Positions 17,009 to 25,910 of a stretch of 49,101 nt of DNA are shown in pieces. The position numbers were made by a program, and so were the translations under genes. The notes beneath the pieces are model-generated. The model did no database searches, was not told where the DNA came from, and saw only the letters and a program-made list of their open reading frames with translations. This stretch comes from Oscillospiraceae bacterium (GTDB lineage Bacteria > Bacillota > Clostridia > Oscillospirales > Acutalibacteraceae): the NCBI GenBank assembly GCA_015066045.1, contig SVPD01000016.1, forward strand, positions 1 to 49,101, written 5' to 3'. The stretch's first letter is position 1, and each line of letters begins with the position of its first letter.

Positions 17009-18001
17009 TTAATAGCTGAAAGTGTAATTACTGGTAAAATCACCGTGAACTATAACCTCTACAGGGAAGCCGAGGAAGCTTACATTTGACACGGCCTCAT
17101 CCACCTTAAGATAATGAACCATAGAAAGGATTTTTCCGTCCTTGTCAAAGGTGGCCTCGATTTTCGTGTCCGTGTAGCTCATATCGAGAGTATTCACCGT
17201 CAGTCCCGAGGGGATATAGGGTGTGATGTCCACGACCTCAACCATAGTAGAATGGTTTTTAGCGGGAGTGGTGTAGGTCTGAAGCTCGGGAATCAGAAGA
17301 AGAGTAATCTTGTAGCCTCCGTCACCGGTTTCCGACACCACTGCCGATGATACGGCACTTTCCTCTACATAGGCATTCACATTCAGAGGTGCGATGGCAG
17401 CGTTAGGTGTAAGACCTGTGGCTGAATCGGTACCGCCTGTGAAATTATAGGTGATGGGCTTTTTCTGTACCTGCTGCATAAGACTTTCCGCCATAGTTTT
17501 AGCGATGCTTTCGGCAGGCATCTTATCGATGGTAAGATTAAGCTTATCATCCTTATAAAGAGAAAAGTCCGTCGATGCCTTCAGCTTGTTTATGCCGTCC
17601 ACATAAGCCTTTATGATTTCCGTTTTGCCCTCGGGCACATTTGATTTGGGCTTAGTGGTTTTGGGCGGTTTGGTGGTGGTATTATTTTTATTTACCTCGT
17701 CGATAACCTGTGAAATCTTTATGGATTCCTGCTCCTCCACGTACCATTCGGGGTCCTCTACGGACACATCGGCCATAACGATGTTACCGCCGACAGGCAG
17801 TCGGGTGGTGGGTGCCGTGGTGGTAGGCTCAGTGGTAGAGGGCGCAGTGGTGGAAAAAACCGTGGGGGGAACGGTGGGCGCAGTGGTCTGAGCGGCAAGC
17901 ATCCTGTTTCCGAGCTTTACGGAAAGGACGGTGCTCAGGCAGAACACCCATACACCTACTACAGTGATTACGGCTATCTGGATTGTTTTCTTCTGTTTCA
18001 T
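17009..18001 (-). CDS. Membrane-anchored protein with Thr/Pro-rich stalk and shared C-terminal domain
   Basis: This 330-residue protein has the same plan as the one at 15634-16617. It has a signal-anchor helix (about 8-28), a Thr/Pro-rich stalk (about 38-68) with a second Thr/Lys/Pro patch (108-119), and an extracellular domain (about 127-330). The domain begins with a helix (KAYVDGINKLKA), then ITYNFTGG, GGYKITLLLIPE, and KIEATFDKDGKILSM. These motifs align by eye with the C-termini of three neighbouring proteins. AGGATGAATTAAC precedes ATG 18001. The gene lies 64 bases after the FN3 protein gene and is probably cotranscribed. No catalytic motif is visible. A ligand-binding or matrix role is only a guess. 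Confidence 0.75.
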   Translation of the reverse strand: MKQKKTIQIAVITVVGVWVFCLSTVLSVKLGNRMLAAQTTAPTVPPTVFSTTAPSTTEPTTTAPTTRLPVGGNIVMADVSVEDPEWYVEEQESIKISQVIDEVNKNNTTTKPPKTTKPKSNVPEGKTEIIKAYVDGINKLKASTDFSLYKDDKLNLTIDKMPAESIAKTMAESLMQQVQKKPITYNFTGGTDSATGLTPNAAIAPLNVNAYVEESAVSSAVVSETGDGGYKITLLLIPELQTYTTPAKNHSTMVEVVDITPYIPSGLTVNTLDMSYTDTKIEATFDKDGKILSMVHYLKVDEAVSNVSFLGFPVEVIVHGDFTSNYTFSY

Positions 18002-18018
18002 GTTAATTCATCCTGACA

Positions 18019-18048
18019 ATTCAAGGGATACACGAGGTACCCCTTGAG
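18019..18048 (-). other. Intercistronic hairpin
   Basis: On the minus strand TCAAGGGGTA pairs with TATCCCTTGA (10 bp, one G-T) around a short loop between the FN3-protein gene and the stalk-protein gene. There is no T run, so it is more likely an mRNA processing or stability element than a terminator. Confidence 0.5.
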
Positions 18049-18065
18049 GTTGGTTTTAGATTAGA

Positions 18066-20834
18066 TTATTTGGAGCGGGTGAAGGTAGCAGAGATTTTCT
18101 GTGTGACTGCCATTTTGGTAACGATTTCGAGGTTAATGGTTCCTAATCCGCTGCCTTCACCTGACAGATCCATGGGAGTAACGACACTCATATCCATATT
18201 ATAGGGCATATTTACATCGTAGCTTACGAGTCTGCACTGGTCATCCACTACCACTGTAACAGTAGTTTTACCTATTTTATTAGAGGTTATTACAGTTTTT
18301 GCACCGTTTTTATCTTCCTCGGTTTCACCAATGAGGTCAAACAGGCCGCTATGATAGGGAGCAGAGGTATTATTTGCCTCCTGCTTCAGAACTGCAGTTA
18401 TCTTATAGCCGGCAGAAACTTTGGTGATATTAACGGAATCAAAACCATTTTTCCATGCGGTGGGATTTTCGATGTTATAAATGGATGCATTCTTATAGTT
18501 TGTGGGCTGAATGACATTCTTAAGATATGCATTTGTTTCCTTTCCGGTGGTAAGGTTTTTGATTTTACCGTTTACGCTGCCATCAAAGGTAGCAGTGGTC
18601 TTTTCCGTCACATTAGTGACGGTGGCACCCTCTTCCTCTACGAAGGCCATAAGCGCCTCTACAGATGCCTTATCCTCACAGATAATGTAGCCGTCCTTGA
18701 TTTCATAGTTTGTTCCCTTGAGTGAATCACCGAATATCGAAAACATTCCGTTAAAGAATTGTTTTGTAGCCCAACTGGCATCCTTTGCACCGAACTTCAT
18801 ATAATTGATGTTGCTATTTGTATTTATCGTGGTATTGATTACAAGCTTACCGTCGACAATATTCTTCGTTCTGTTTATAGCCTCAGCCATATATGCGAGA
18901 TAAGAAGCCTTGGCTGCATCGGAATTATCGTTAAGATTAATTTTTGGAGTTTCAATTACAAATCTTATTGTATTAACACCAATTTTGACTGTAAAGTTGT
19001 GTGAAAGAGCTGGAGCAAGGGTATATTTAGCATAAGTATTACTAAAATCCTGAGATTCACTGTAAGACTTGCCAGATTCACTGTAAGTACGTCTAGTTAC
19101 CTTGTAAGAAGATGTGCCAGACTGAGCAGGCCAGCTAAAGGCAACCTGACAACCACTCTGTTCAACAGAATATCCTGTATCAGTAAAATAAACAGGAGCA
19201 GAAGTACAAATAACCTTTCCGTTCTTATCATAAGCTGCTACCTTATATGTCTCAACCGGATATTCGCAGGGAGCTACAACAGAGGTAGAATTCTTACAGT
19301 CAAGAAAATCTTCGTCCCACTGATTGGCAACTGTATTAAAATGGATAAGCATATAGCCTGCCGCACCATCAATTTTATCCCATACAATAGTTTTAGTAGA
19401 ATAATTTACACTCTCGAAAAATTCTGAAGTGAAATCATTTACAACATTAGAATAAGCGCCGTTCTGGTTTTTACCGCTATTCTGATTTACTGCACTTACT
19501 CTGAAATAATATTTGGTGTTTGCATTAAGATTAGAAACTGTAGCTGATGCTGCAGTAGTAGTAATGCTTGACCATGTCTTATTATCCTTACTGTACTGTA
19601 TCTGATAGCTTTTCGCACCTGTAGTCTTGGTCCATGAAAGAGCGACAGTTGAACCTGTAACTTTACCTACCTTAAGTCCTGTAATCTGAGCACAGGGAGA
19701 GGTGAAGCTGATGGCTGAGGTTGCCTTACCTACAGTGGAGCCCGCATAGGGTACGACAGTGATTTTATAGGTGGTACCTGCCTTAATGGGAAGAGTAACA
19801 GATGTAGTCTTTACATCAGCGATCTGACTGCCGTTATTAAGTACACGGTATGCGGTAGCACCGGGAGCTGCCTTCCATGTTACCTTTACGGATGTAGCGG
19901 AGAGAGAGGAATAGCTTACGGAGCTTACATTACCGATAGCGGTCTTTGCCTTGATTGTCTTCCAGCTGTTATAGTAGGTCTTTTTGCCGGATTTCTGGAA
20001 GGCTCTTACACGGAACTCATAGTTAGTGAGAGCTGAAAGCTTTTTAACTGTGTAAGAGGTAGTCTTTGCCTTTTTGATGGTGGTTACGGTCTTCCAGCTT
20101 TTACCTGATTTCTGCTGGATTTCGTAGCCGTTTGCATCGCTGATTTTAGACCATGTGAGAGTTACTGAGGAATCAGTTACGGATTTTACGGAAGCGGTAG
20201 ACAGAGCAGGTACTGCCGTTTTACCCTTTACCTCAGTATAAGAGCCGTAGTAGGTTTTGGCGCTGCCGGAAACATAGCCTCTGATGCGGAAGGTTACGCT
20301 TTTACCTGCTGAAAGCTTTTTAACGGTGTAGGATGTGGTCTTGGCTTTTTTGATTTTGGTGACGGTCTTCCATTTTTTGCCGTCCTTACGCTGAATTTCG
20401 TAGCCTGTTACGTTAGCTTTATCCCATGTAAGCTTTACGGAAGTGAGGCTGACTGAGGTGGCCTTTACACCTGTAATTTTCTGAACACCCGTCTTTACCT
20501 TGGCGGTAACATAGGCACCCTTTTTCTTGCCGTTTACGGCACGGATACGGAACTGATAGGTAGTACCGTTCTTAAGCTTTTTAACTGTGTAGGATGTGGT
20601 TTTCTGCTTTTTGATGGTTGCCACAGTCTTCCATTTTTTGCCCGACTTCTGCTGAACCTCGTAGCCTTTGGCACCTGAGGTCTTTTTCCACGTGAGGGTA
20701 ACCTCTGTGGGCTTGGCCGAAGCGGTAAAGCCTGTTACCTTTTTAACCGATGCGGCTGAGACCGAAGCCACCGTAGCGATAATAAGGCACATGCTGAAAA
20801 TGAAAGTCACTATGGCCGTCAATACTTTTTTCAT
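18066..20834 (-). CDS. Exported multi-FN3 protein with shared C-terminal domain
   Basis: This 922-residue protein has a signal peptide (about 1-28, ending near VSA). It then has about five clear fibronectin type III repeats (each near 85-90 residues), two more divergent ones, and a C-terminal domain from about 655. The first three repeats share nearly identical blocks such as KKAKTTSYTVKKL, WKTVT and GYEIQ. The C-terminal part shows a helix (YLAYMAEAINRTK), TATFDGSVNG, AGYKITAVLKQE and TTVTVVVDDQCRLVSYDV, as in three neighbouring proteins. GGAGGAAAAACT precedes ATG 20834. No LPXTG motif or SLH domain is present, so attachment is unclear. DNA of repeats 5-7 (about 18900-19650) is noticeably more A+T-rich than the rest. 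Confidence 0.85.
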   Translation of the reverse strand: MKKVLTAIVTFIFSMCLIIATVASVSAASVKKVTGFTASAKPTEVTLTWKKTSGAKGYEVQQKSGKKWKTVATIKKQKTTSYTVKKLKNGTTYQFRIRAVNGKKKGAYVTAKVKTGVQKITGVKATSVSLTSVKLTWDKANVTGYEIQRKDGKKWKTVTKIKKAKTTSYTVKKLSAGKSVTFRIRGYVSGSAKTYYGSYTEVKGKTAVPALSTASVKSVTDSSVTLTWSKISDANGYEIQQKSGKSWKTVTTIKKAKTTSYTVKKLSALTNYEFRVRAFQKSGKKTYYNSWKTIKAKTAIGNVSSVSYSSLSATSVKVTWKAAPGATAYRVLNNGSQIADVKTTSVTLPIKAGTTYKITVVPYAGSTVGKATSAISFTSPCAQITGLKVGKVTGSTVALSWTKTTGAKSYQIQYSKDNKTWSSITTTAASATVSNLNANTKYYFRVSAVNQNSGKNQNGAYSNVVNDFTSEFFESVNYSTKTIVWDKIDGAAGYMLIHFNTVANQWDEDFLDCKNSTSVVAPCEYPVETYKVAAYDKNGKVICTSAPVYFTDTGYSVEQSGCQVAFSWPAQSGTSSYKVTRRTYSESGKSYSESQDFSNTYAKYTLAPALSHNFTVKIGVNTIRFVIETPKINLNDNSDAAKASYLAYMAEAINRTKNIVDGKLVINTTINTNSNINYMKFGAKDASWATKQFFNGMFSIFGDSLKGTNYEIKDGYIICEDKASVEALMAFVEEEGATVTNVTEKTTATFDGSVNGKIKNLTTGKETNAYLKNVIQPTNYKNASIYNIENPTAWKNGFDSVNITKVSAGYKITAVLKQEANNTSAPYHSGLFDLIGETEEDKNGAKTVITSNKIGKTTVTVVVDDQCRLVSYDVNMPYNMDMSVVTPMDLSGEGSGLGTINLEIVTKMAVTQKISATFTRSK

Positions 20835-20882
20835 AGTTTTTCCTCCGTTCTTGATTTTATAATCATTTTGCCGTGCAAATAA

Positions 20883-22826
20883 TTATACGATGAAATACTG
20901 CTGAGAGAGTGTGAAGCTCACTTCGTGCTTTTCTCCCTCCAGCCGGAATGTTAATTTCACGGGAACCTCTATAATAAGCTGTCCCAAAGCTCCGCCGACT
21001 ATTTTGGACCGAACCTCAGCCTCTCCCGTCTTACAGGAGGTAAGCACGAAGCCGTCTGTATTGTCTCTGAGCTCATATATGGCGGTAAGGTCTGCGATAT
21101 CCTTTACCTCATCAGCCGAAACGGTGAAGTCCACGGTGTAGCCGCTTCCGCTCTCTCTGAAGGTGACGGAGCCCCTTTCCATATCCGCATAGGCAAGACT
21201 GCTCTCTTTGCCGTAGGGATGGATAAGGTCGCTTACGGTGAGTCCGTCCTCGCCCGTCAGACCGTCTTCAAAGGTGTAGAAAAGAGTTTCGCTGCAGCAG
21301 AGAGCATCTGTCACGCTCTGAGGTATCTCGCCCTCAGACTCGAAACCGGAAGCACTGAAGCGGGTTATAAGCTGAAAATCACCCGTGAGCCTTTTCGTAG
21401 AGGAAAGAGCACTGATAAAGTCCTCAGCCGCCTGCTGAGCGGTGGCGGGAATATACTCGGTGGTAAAGGTAAAGGTCTTACTGAAGGAGCCTTCCCTCTT
21501 ATCCGAGTCAAAGGTCTTTATTCTGAAGCGGTAGGCAGTGTCGGGGCTGAGTCCCGTTACCTCAGCGGAAAGCTCTGAGGTGCTTTCGCAGAGAACATAG
21601 TCCTTTTTCTCTTTACTGTAAATGTAGAGATTGTAGCCTGCTGCCCCGTCAACCTTGTCCCATAAAAGAGTAAGGGAGTCGGGATAAATATCCTCTGCAT
21701 CTGCAGTAATGACCGACACGGTGCCGGGAAGAGTTTTTCCCTTTACCTGCGCAGAGTATGCGGCACTGTCTGTGCTGCCGTATTTGTTTTTCGTGTAGGC
21801 CTTCAGTGCGAAGATGTACTCTCTGTCCGGTGAAAGTCCGGTGATGTCGGCCTTCAGAGCCGAGGTAGCCCATTTATATGTATAGACCTTTTTCGCCGTG
21901 TCGTAAAGATAGATTTTATAGCCCGAGGCATTGCTTACCTTGCTCCACGAAAGAGTAAGAGAGCCGTCTGTGGCGGAAATGACCTTAAGCCCCGTAACCG
22001 CTGAGGGTGCGGCAGGAAGTGCAGACACCGCTTTTTTGGCTTTTTTCTTTTTTACCGTAACGGTGCAGACTGCCTTTTTTCCGCTGCCGTCTTTGGCCTT
22101 ACAGGTGATTACGGCAGTGCCCTTTGCTTTGGCGGTGATAACACCCTTACTGCTTACGGTGGCCACCTTTTCGTTGCTGGATGAGAAGGTAACCTTACTG
22201 TTATAAAGCTTTGCAGGCTTTTTGGTCACGCTGAGCTTCAGAGTGTCGCCCTGAGTGAGGACGGTTTCCTCCTCGTCGAGCTTAAGGCTCGTCATATAAC
22301 GGTAGCCGAGCTTTATGTTCTTCTGCTTTTTTATGTACTTTTCTCCCTTGGAGCCCTTTACCACATAAACGGTCAGCTTATCGCAGCCCTCAAAGATATT
22401 CTTTCCGAATTTGGTGACACCGGCAGGAATTACCGCCTTTTCCAGATTCGTGCAGTACCAGAAAGCCGAGGAAGAGATTTTAGTAACCTTGGAGGGAATG
22501 ACTATCTTTTTAAGAGAGGTGCATTCATTGAAAGCCGCCTCACCGATTTTGGTGACTGTTTTCGGAAGCTCAACGCTCTGCAGCTTCTTTCTGCCCGAAA
22601 AAGCCCATTCACCGATAGCCGTAACCTTATATTTTCCGACCTTGGAGGGTACCTTTATTTTTTTCGCATTGCTTTTACATTCGACAAGAGTAGCCGTTTT
22701 CTTTGTTACCTCATAAACAAGCTTATTTTCAGTGACTGTTTTGGCACTTACGGAAAAGACCGTCAGAACAGTCAGTGCAATTACGGTAAAAGCAAACAGA
22801 AGTGATTTTTTAAATCTGTTGTTCAT
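20883..22826 (-). CDS. Exported BspA-LRR / Big_2 / FN3 protein with shared C-terminal domain
   Basis: This exported protein of about 647 residues is built in modules. It has a signal peptide (1-28), BspA-type leucine-rich repeats (about 40-150; pattern AF..C..L..V.IP), a bacterial Ig-like Big_2 domain (about 175-262; SSNEKVATVSSKGVITAKAKG), two FN3 domains (about 275-460) and a C-terminal domain (about 468-647). The last domain begins EDFISALSSTKRL, with LFYTFEDG and GSGYTVDFTVSAD, matching three neighbouring proteins. GGAGGAGTGTGTA before ATG 22826 decides the start over ATGs further upstream. It leads a probable transcript into the FN3 gene 48 bases downstream. BspA-like modules often bind host or matrix proteins; that role is inferred. 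Confidence 0.85.
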   Translation of the reverse strand: MNNRFKKSLLFAFTVIALTVLTVFSVSAKTVTENKLVYEVTKKTATLVECKSNAKKIKVPSKVGKYKVTAIGEWAFSGRKKLQSVELPKTVTKIGEAAFNECTSLKKIVIPSKVTKISSSAFWYCTNLEKAVIPAGVTKFGKNIFEGCDKLTVYVVKGSKGEKYIKKQKNIKLGYRYMTSLKLDEEETVLTQGDTLKLSVTKKPAKLYNSKVTFSSSNEKVATVSSKGVITAKAKGTAVITCKAKDGSGKKAVCTVTVKKKKAKKAVSALPAAPSAVTGLKVISATDGSLTLSWSKVSNASGYKIYLYDTAKKVYTYKWATSALKADITGLSPDREYIFALKAYTKNKYGSTDSAAYSAQVKGKTLPGTVSVITADAEDIYPDSLTLLWDKVDGAAGYNLYIYSKEKKDYVLCESTSELSAEVTGLSPDTAYRFRIKTFDSDKREGSFSKTFTFTTEYIPATAQQAAEDFISALSSTKRLTGDFQLITRFSASGFESEGEIPQSVTDALCCSETLFYTFEDGLTGEDGLTVSDLIHPYGKESSLAYADMERGSVTFRESGSGYTVDFTVSADEVKDIADLTAIYELRDNTDGFVLTSCKTGEAEVRSKIVGGALGQLIIEVPVKLTFRLEGEKHEVSFTLSQQYFIV

Positions 22827-22856
22827 TACACACTCCTCCATTATATATGTATACAC

Positions 22857-22885
22857 ATATTACCATAAAAAAAGGAAAATTACAA
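22857..22885 (-). promoter_or_regulatory. Probable promoter of the exported-protein genes
   Basis: On the minus strand TTGTAA (22885-22880) and TAATAT (22862-22857) are 17 bases apart. A GTATAC palindrome follows the -10 box within a few bases, as at the promoter near 16653. TATAAT at 22847-22842 is an alternative -10 box without a partner. Confidence 0.5.
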
Positions 22886-22983
22886 TAATTAAGCCGCATT
22901 TTTTCATCAAAAGAGCAAAGTTAACTTTATATTAATATCCCCTTAAAAATTATGCAAAGGGAGTGCAAAATAAAAAAAGAGGT

Positions 22984-23026
22984 CGTAAAAAAAGTGCGTC
23001 GTAAAAGCCTTTGATTTTTACGACGC
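22984..23026 (-). terminator. Terminator of the large lipoprotein gene
   Basis: GCGTCGTAAAA (22996-23006) pairs perfectly with TTTTACGACGC (23016-23026). The minus strand continues with ACTTTTTTTACG. It lies about 18 bases after the stop codon. The remaining bases of this gap, about 22890-22980, are A/T-rich and show nothing else. Confidence 0.9.
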
Positions 23027-23043
23027 CTTTTTGATAGTTTTAT

Positions 23044-25155
23044 TCAGTTGACTCTCAGAAAGCTCATAGCCTCCACGGTTACACCGTTTACGGAGACAGG
23101 CTTACTGCCGTAATTCACATAAATGCCCGTACTGTTATCGTAGCAGGTGTAGTAGACATTCTTTTTCACTCTGTAATGGTCAGTGATTCGTGCATAACGC
23201 AGATCACCGAAGGCCTCGGCGGCTCTTTCGTACCGGCTCTGTGCCTCGGTTATGGAGTTAAGATAGCTGAATTTGTCGATCTTTTCCTGAGAGGAAAGGT
23301 CTGCGGCATACCATTCATAATAGGGCACGGCACCGTATTCGATACATTTGAGAAAGGCCTTTTCACTGTTTTTGCTGCCGTTTACCGGCTCACAGGAATA
23401 GTCGGCTATACCGTGGAGTATGGCCTGAACGAAAGGCACTGCCGTGCAAAGCTCTCTGCCGTCAACGGACGCAGAAGCAGGCACATTTACTATCACATCG
23501 GCATATTTGACCGCATACATATTTCCTGTGTCAAGCATAAGCCTGCCCGAAGCCGAAACGGCTCCCGTCTGTCCGGAAATGATGTCGGCGGTGTCTGTTT
23601 TAAGACGGAAGGCTCCGTCAGTGCAGTCACCGTAAAGAAAAGCTCCCGCATCGTTTATGCACACGCCCTGCACTCCGCTCTCTCTCATCAGAGAAAGCAG
23701 AGAATTTGTGCTTTCATCTATTCTGTCCACGGAGATATAAGCTCTGTCCCCGTCTGTAACGGGCTCACCGTCGGGTTTCAGCGCGGCGAAGGAGGTATCC
23801 TCAGCCTTATATGCTGATGTCAGGGCTGCGTCCGTGTAAAAGCTCACACCGTTTCCCCCGTAGGCAAGAAGCGCATCAAGCTCGCTCCTTTTACCCGGCT
23901 CTGCGGAATACTCTGCCTCTGTTACGGCAGAGGGTGTAAGCACACCTCTCATACGAAGATTAACGTTACCGATACCCTTGGCTTTAAGAGAATCGAGAAT
24001 TTCCTGCGCCTGAGAATAGGTGGTAAGAGTCTGAGACCTCACCTTTCCCTTAGCATCGGTCACATAATTCTGAAAAACCACACTCAGATTAAAGGGATAA
24101 TCGCCCTTTTCACCGTCTTTTACCGTCAGCAGATATCCGTTTCGGATAAGCAGCTCTCTCACGGCACCGGCCATTCCGGTGTAGTTCGCACTGTCATAAG
24201 AAAGGAAGCGGTAAATAAGCCTCAGCTTTCCCGTGTAGCCCTCATTGCACACATAAGCCCTGTCCTCTGCATCCTCAGCAGGCGTTACGGCAAAGCTGCC
24301 GTACACTCTGTTAAAGCCGCCCGACGAAAGAGCCTTCAGGGCTCTGATGCAGGAAAGCTCCTCCCCCTCATCGATAAGCACCGCAAAGGCACTGTCACCC
24401 TTTTTCATGCCGAAGGCACCGAGAAGAACGCCCTGCTGATAAACAGGAAGTGAAATGCTCTCGAATTTTTCGGGATTTTCGGAAAGATCCACAGTAGCTC
24501 CGCAGCCGTCGGGAAGAAGGATATAATCACCCTCCTCTCCCTTTGTATCAGAGCCGAAAAAAGGCAGAATATCTATGTCGGTAACGACTGCATCACCGTC
24601 ATGGTTTTCACCGTAAAGCTTGCTGCAGTCAGCCTCTACGGCCAGAGCTCCGTCGGTAAGAGTATAGGAAACGGGAAGAAAAAGATTTATCTTCGTGCCG
24701 TCCTCCAGAGTACGCTTGAAGCCGTAATTTACCGTGACACCGTTTTCCCTTTCTTCATAAAGAGCCGAGGAAAAGCCTACACTGTCGCTCTGTGAGGAAA
24801 GAGTATATCTGTTACCCTTTATAAGAACGGTAAGTGCTACGGCAGAGGTCTTTTCAGAGCCGGCTTTTTCGGGAAGAGATGACCACAACTCACCCGAGGC
24901 AGTGTCGAAAACACTGACCGTGCAGGTTTCACTGTCGAAATAAAGCTCTATCATATCACTTTTGGCTATTCGCCTGAGCTTGTTTTTACTCTTGGAGGAA
25001 TAAAGAGCCTTATTATCCGTGTCGGCAGAAACCGCAAGTCCGCTCTCCTCCCTTCTGACCGTGTGAGAAGCGGGCACAGACCTTCCGCAGGCAGAAAGAG
25101 AAAGCAAAAGCACTGCCGAAAGAAGCGCCGCCGAAAGCTTTTTTAATATATCCAT
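23044..25155 (-). CDS. Large lipoprotein, DUF5696-like
   Basis: This 703-residue protein has a lipoprotein signal with lipobox LSAC (Cys23), so it should be anchored on the outer face of the membrane. The beginning of the mature part (EWLYFDSE-like stretch at ELYFDSETCTVSVFDTASGELW) resembles the start of DUF5696 lipoproteins of Firmicutes. The middle and end look like a glycosidase-type barrel, with alternating strand and helix segments such as VNLRMRGVL and GVQGVCINDAGAF. I cannot name catalytic residues. AAAGGTGACGTGAA precedes ATG 25155. It lies just behind sigF but has its own strong promoter, so it need not belong to the sporulation operon. The family name is from memory and moderately sure. 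Confidence 0.65.
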   Translation of the reverse strand: MDILKKLSAALLSAVLLLSLSACGRSVPASHTVRREESGLAVSADTDNKALYSSKSKNKLRRIAKSDMIELYFDSETCTVSVFDTASGELWSSLPEKAGSEKTSAVALTVLIKGNRYTLSSQSDSVGFSSALYEERENGVTVNYGFKRTLEDGTKINLFLPVSYTLTDGALAVEADCSKLYGENHDGDAVVTDIDILPFFGSDTKGEEGDYILLPDGCGATVDLSENPEKFESISLPVYQQGVLLGAFGMKKGDSAFAVLIDEGEELSCIRALKALSSGGFNRVYGSFAVTPAEDAEDRAYVCNEGYTGKLRLIYRFLSYDSANYTGMAGAVRELLIRNGYLLTVKDGEKGDYPFNLSVVFQNYVTDAKGKVRSQTLTTYSQAQEILDSLKAKGIGNVNLRMRGVLTPSAVTEAEYSAEPGKRSELDALLAYGGNGVSFYTDAALTSAYKAEDTSFAALKPDGEPVTDGDRAYISVDRIDESTNSLLSLMRESGVQGVCINDAGAFLYGDCTDGAFRLKTDTADIISGQTGAVSASGRLMLDTGNMYAVKYADVIVNVPASASVDGRELCTAVPFVQAILHGIADYSCEPVNGSKNSEKAFLKCIEYGAVPYYEWYAADLSSQEKIDKFSYLNSITEAQSRYERAAEAFGDLRYARITDHYRVKKNVYYTCYDNSTGIYVNYGSKPVSVNGVTVEAMSFLRVN

Positions 25156-25179
25156 TTCACGTCACCTTTAAAAGCAAAA

Positions 25180-25234
25180 TCAGCATCCCGTAAGATACTG
25201 ACCGCATTATAACACAGAATTATTAAAATTTCAA
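25180..25234 (-). promoter_or_regulatory. Promoter and 5' hairpin of the lipoprotein gene
   Basis: On the minus strand TTGAAA (25234-25229) overlaps the sigF stop codon, and TATAAT (25211-25206) follows after 17 bases. The leader then holds TCAGTATC/GATGCTGA (25201-25194 with 25187-25180; one G-T pair), a short hairpin near the start of the message. Confidence 0.8.
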
Positions 25235-25896
25235 ATCAGACTCTGTCGCATTTTCAGAAGTATGGCTTTCTCACGTCTGGACACCTGCACCTGAGACATA
25301 TTAAGCTCCTTGGCAGTGTTTACCTGAGTCATCCCTCTGTAGTATCTGAGCTCTATGAGCCGTCTGTCCCTGTCCTCGAGCCTGTCGATGAGAGTTTTAA
25401 GTGCTATGCGCTCGGATATCTCCTCCTCGGGGGAGTCCGTGGGAATGTCTATCTGACTCGTGCCCTTTTCATCCTCACCGGTAAGAGACATGGCAGGCAT
25501 AGAAACGGTGATAAGCTCTGCCGCCTCACTGACGGAAACTCCCAGCCTCTCTGCCAGCTCCGTTATGGTAGCCTCTCTGCCCAGCTCTTTGGAAAGCTCT
25601 TCGCCTGTTTTAACCGCATTTCTCGATTTTTCCTTTAAGGTTCTGCCTATTTTTACCAGTCCTCCGTCACGGAAAATCCTTTTTATTTCGCCCAGAATCA
25701 CAGGAACGGCATAGGTAGAAAATGCAAAGCCTCTGCTACGGTCGAAATTATCTGCCGCCTTTATAAGTCCTATACACCCCGCCTGAAAAAGGTCATCATA
25801 CTCCACTCCTCTGCCTCTGAAGCGATTGGCACAGGAATGCACCAGACCGTAGTTATTATCTATCAGCTCGCTGCGGGAAAGATTTTTTTCGGTCAC
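25231..25896 (-). CDS. sigF: Sporulation sigma factor SigF
   Basis: SigF is the first forespore-specific sigma factor and is held inactive by SpoIIAB. The 221-residue length is slightly shorter than B. subtilis SigF. Region 2 is visible in DDLFQAGCIGLIKAADNFD and FSTYAVPVILGEIKRIFRD, region 3 in ELGREATITELAERLGVS, and region 4 in RDRRLIELRYYRGMTQVNTAKELNMSQ followed by VQVSRREKAIL. The gene follows spoIIAB by 14 bases in the canonical spoIIAA-spoIIAB-sigF order, which separates it from SigB or SigG. Together with the Spo0A-like gene at 3771-4361 it indicates an endospore-forming ancestry. Confidence 0.93.
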   Translation of the reverse strand: MTEKNLSRSELIDNNYGLVHSCANRFRGRGVEYDDLFQAGCIGLIKAADNFDRSRGFAFSTYAVPVILGEIKRIFRDGGLVKIGRTLKEKSRNAVKTGEELSKELGREATITELAERLGVSVSEAAELITVSMPAMSLTGEDEKGTSQIDIPTDSPEEEISERIALKTLIDRLEDRDRRLIELRYYRGMTQVNTAKELNMSQVQVSRREKAILLKMRQSLI

Positions 25897-25910
25897 TTAC
25901 GGGCTCCTCC

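Noticed and set aside
15900-17900. Repetitive GGTGGT/AGTGGT tracts as a possible CRISPR or satellite
   Set aside because: They encode the Thr/Pro-rich stalks of two exported proteins; there is no repeat-spacer structure.
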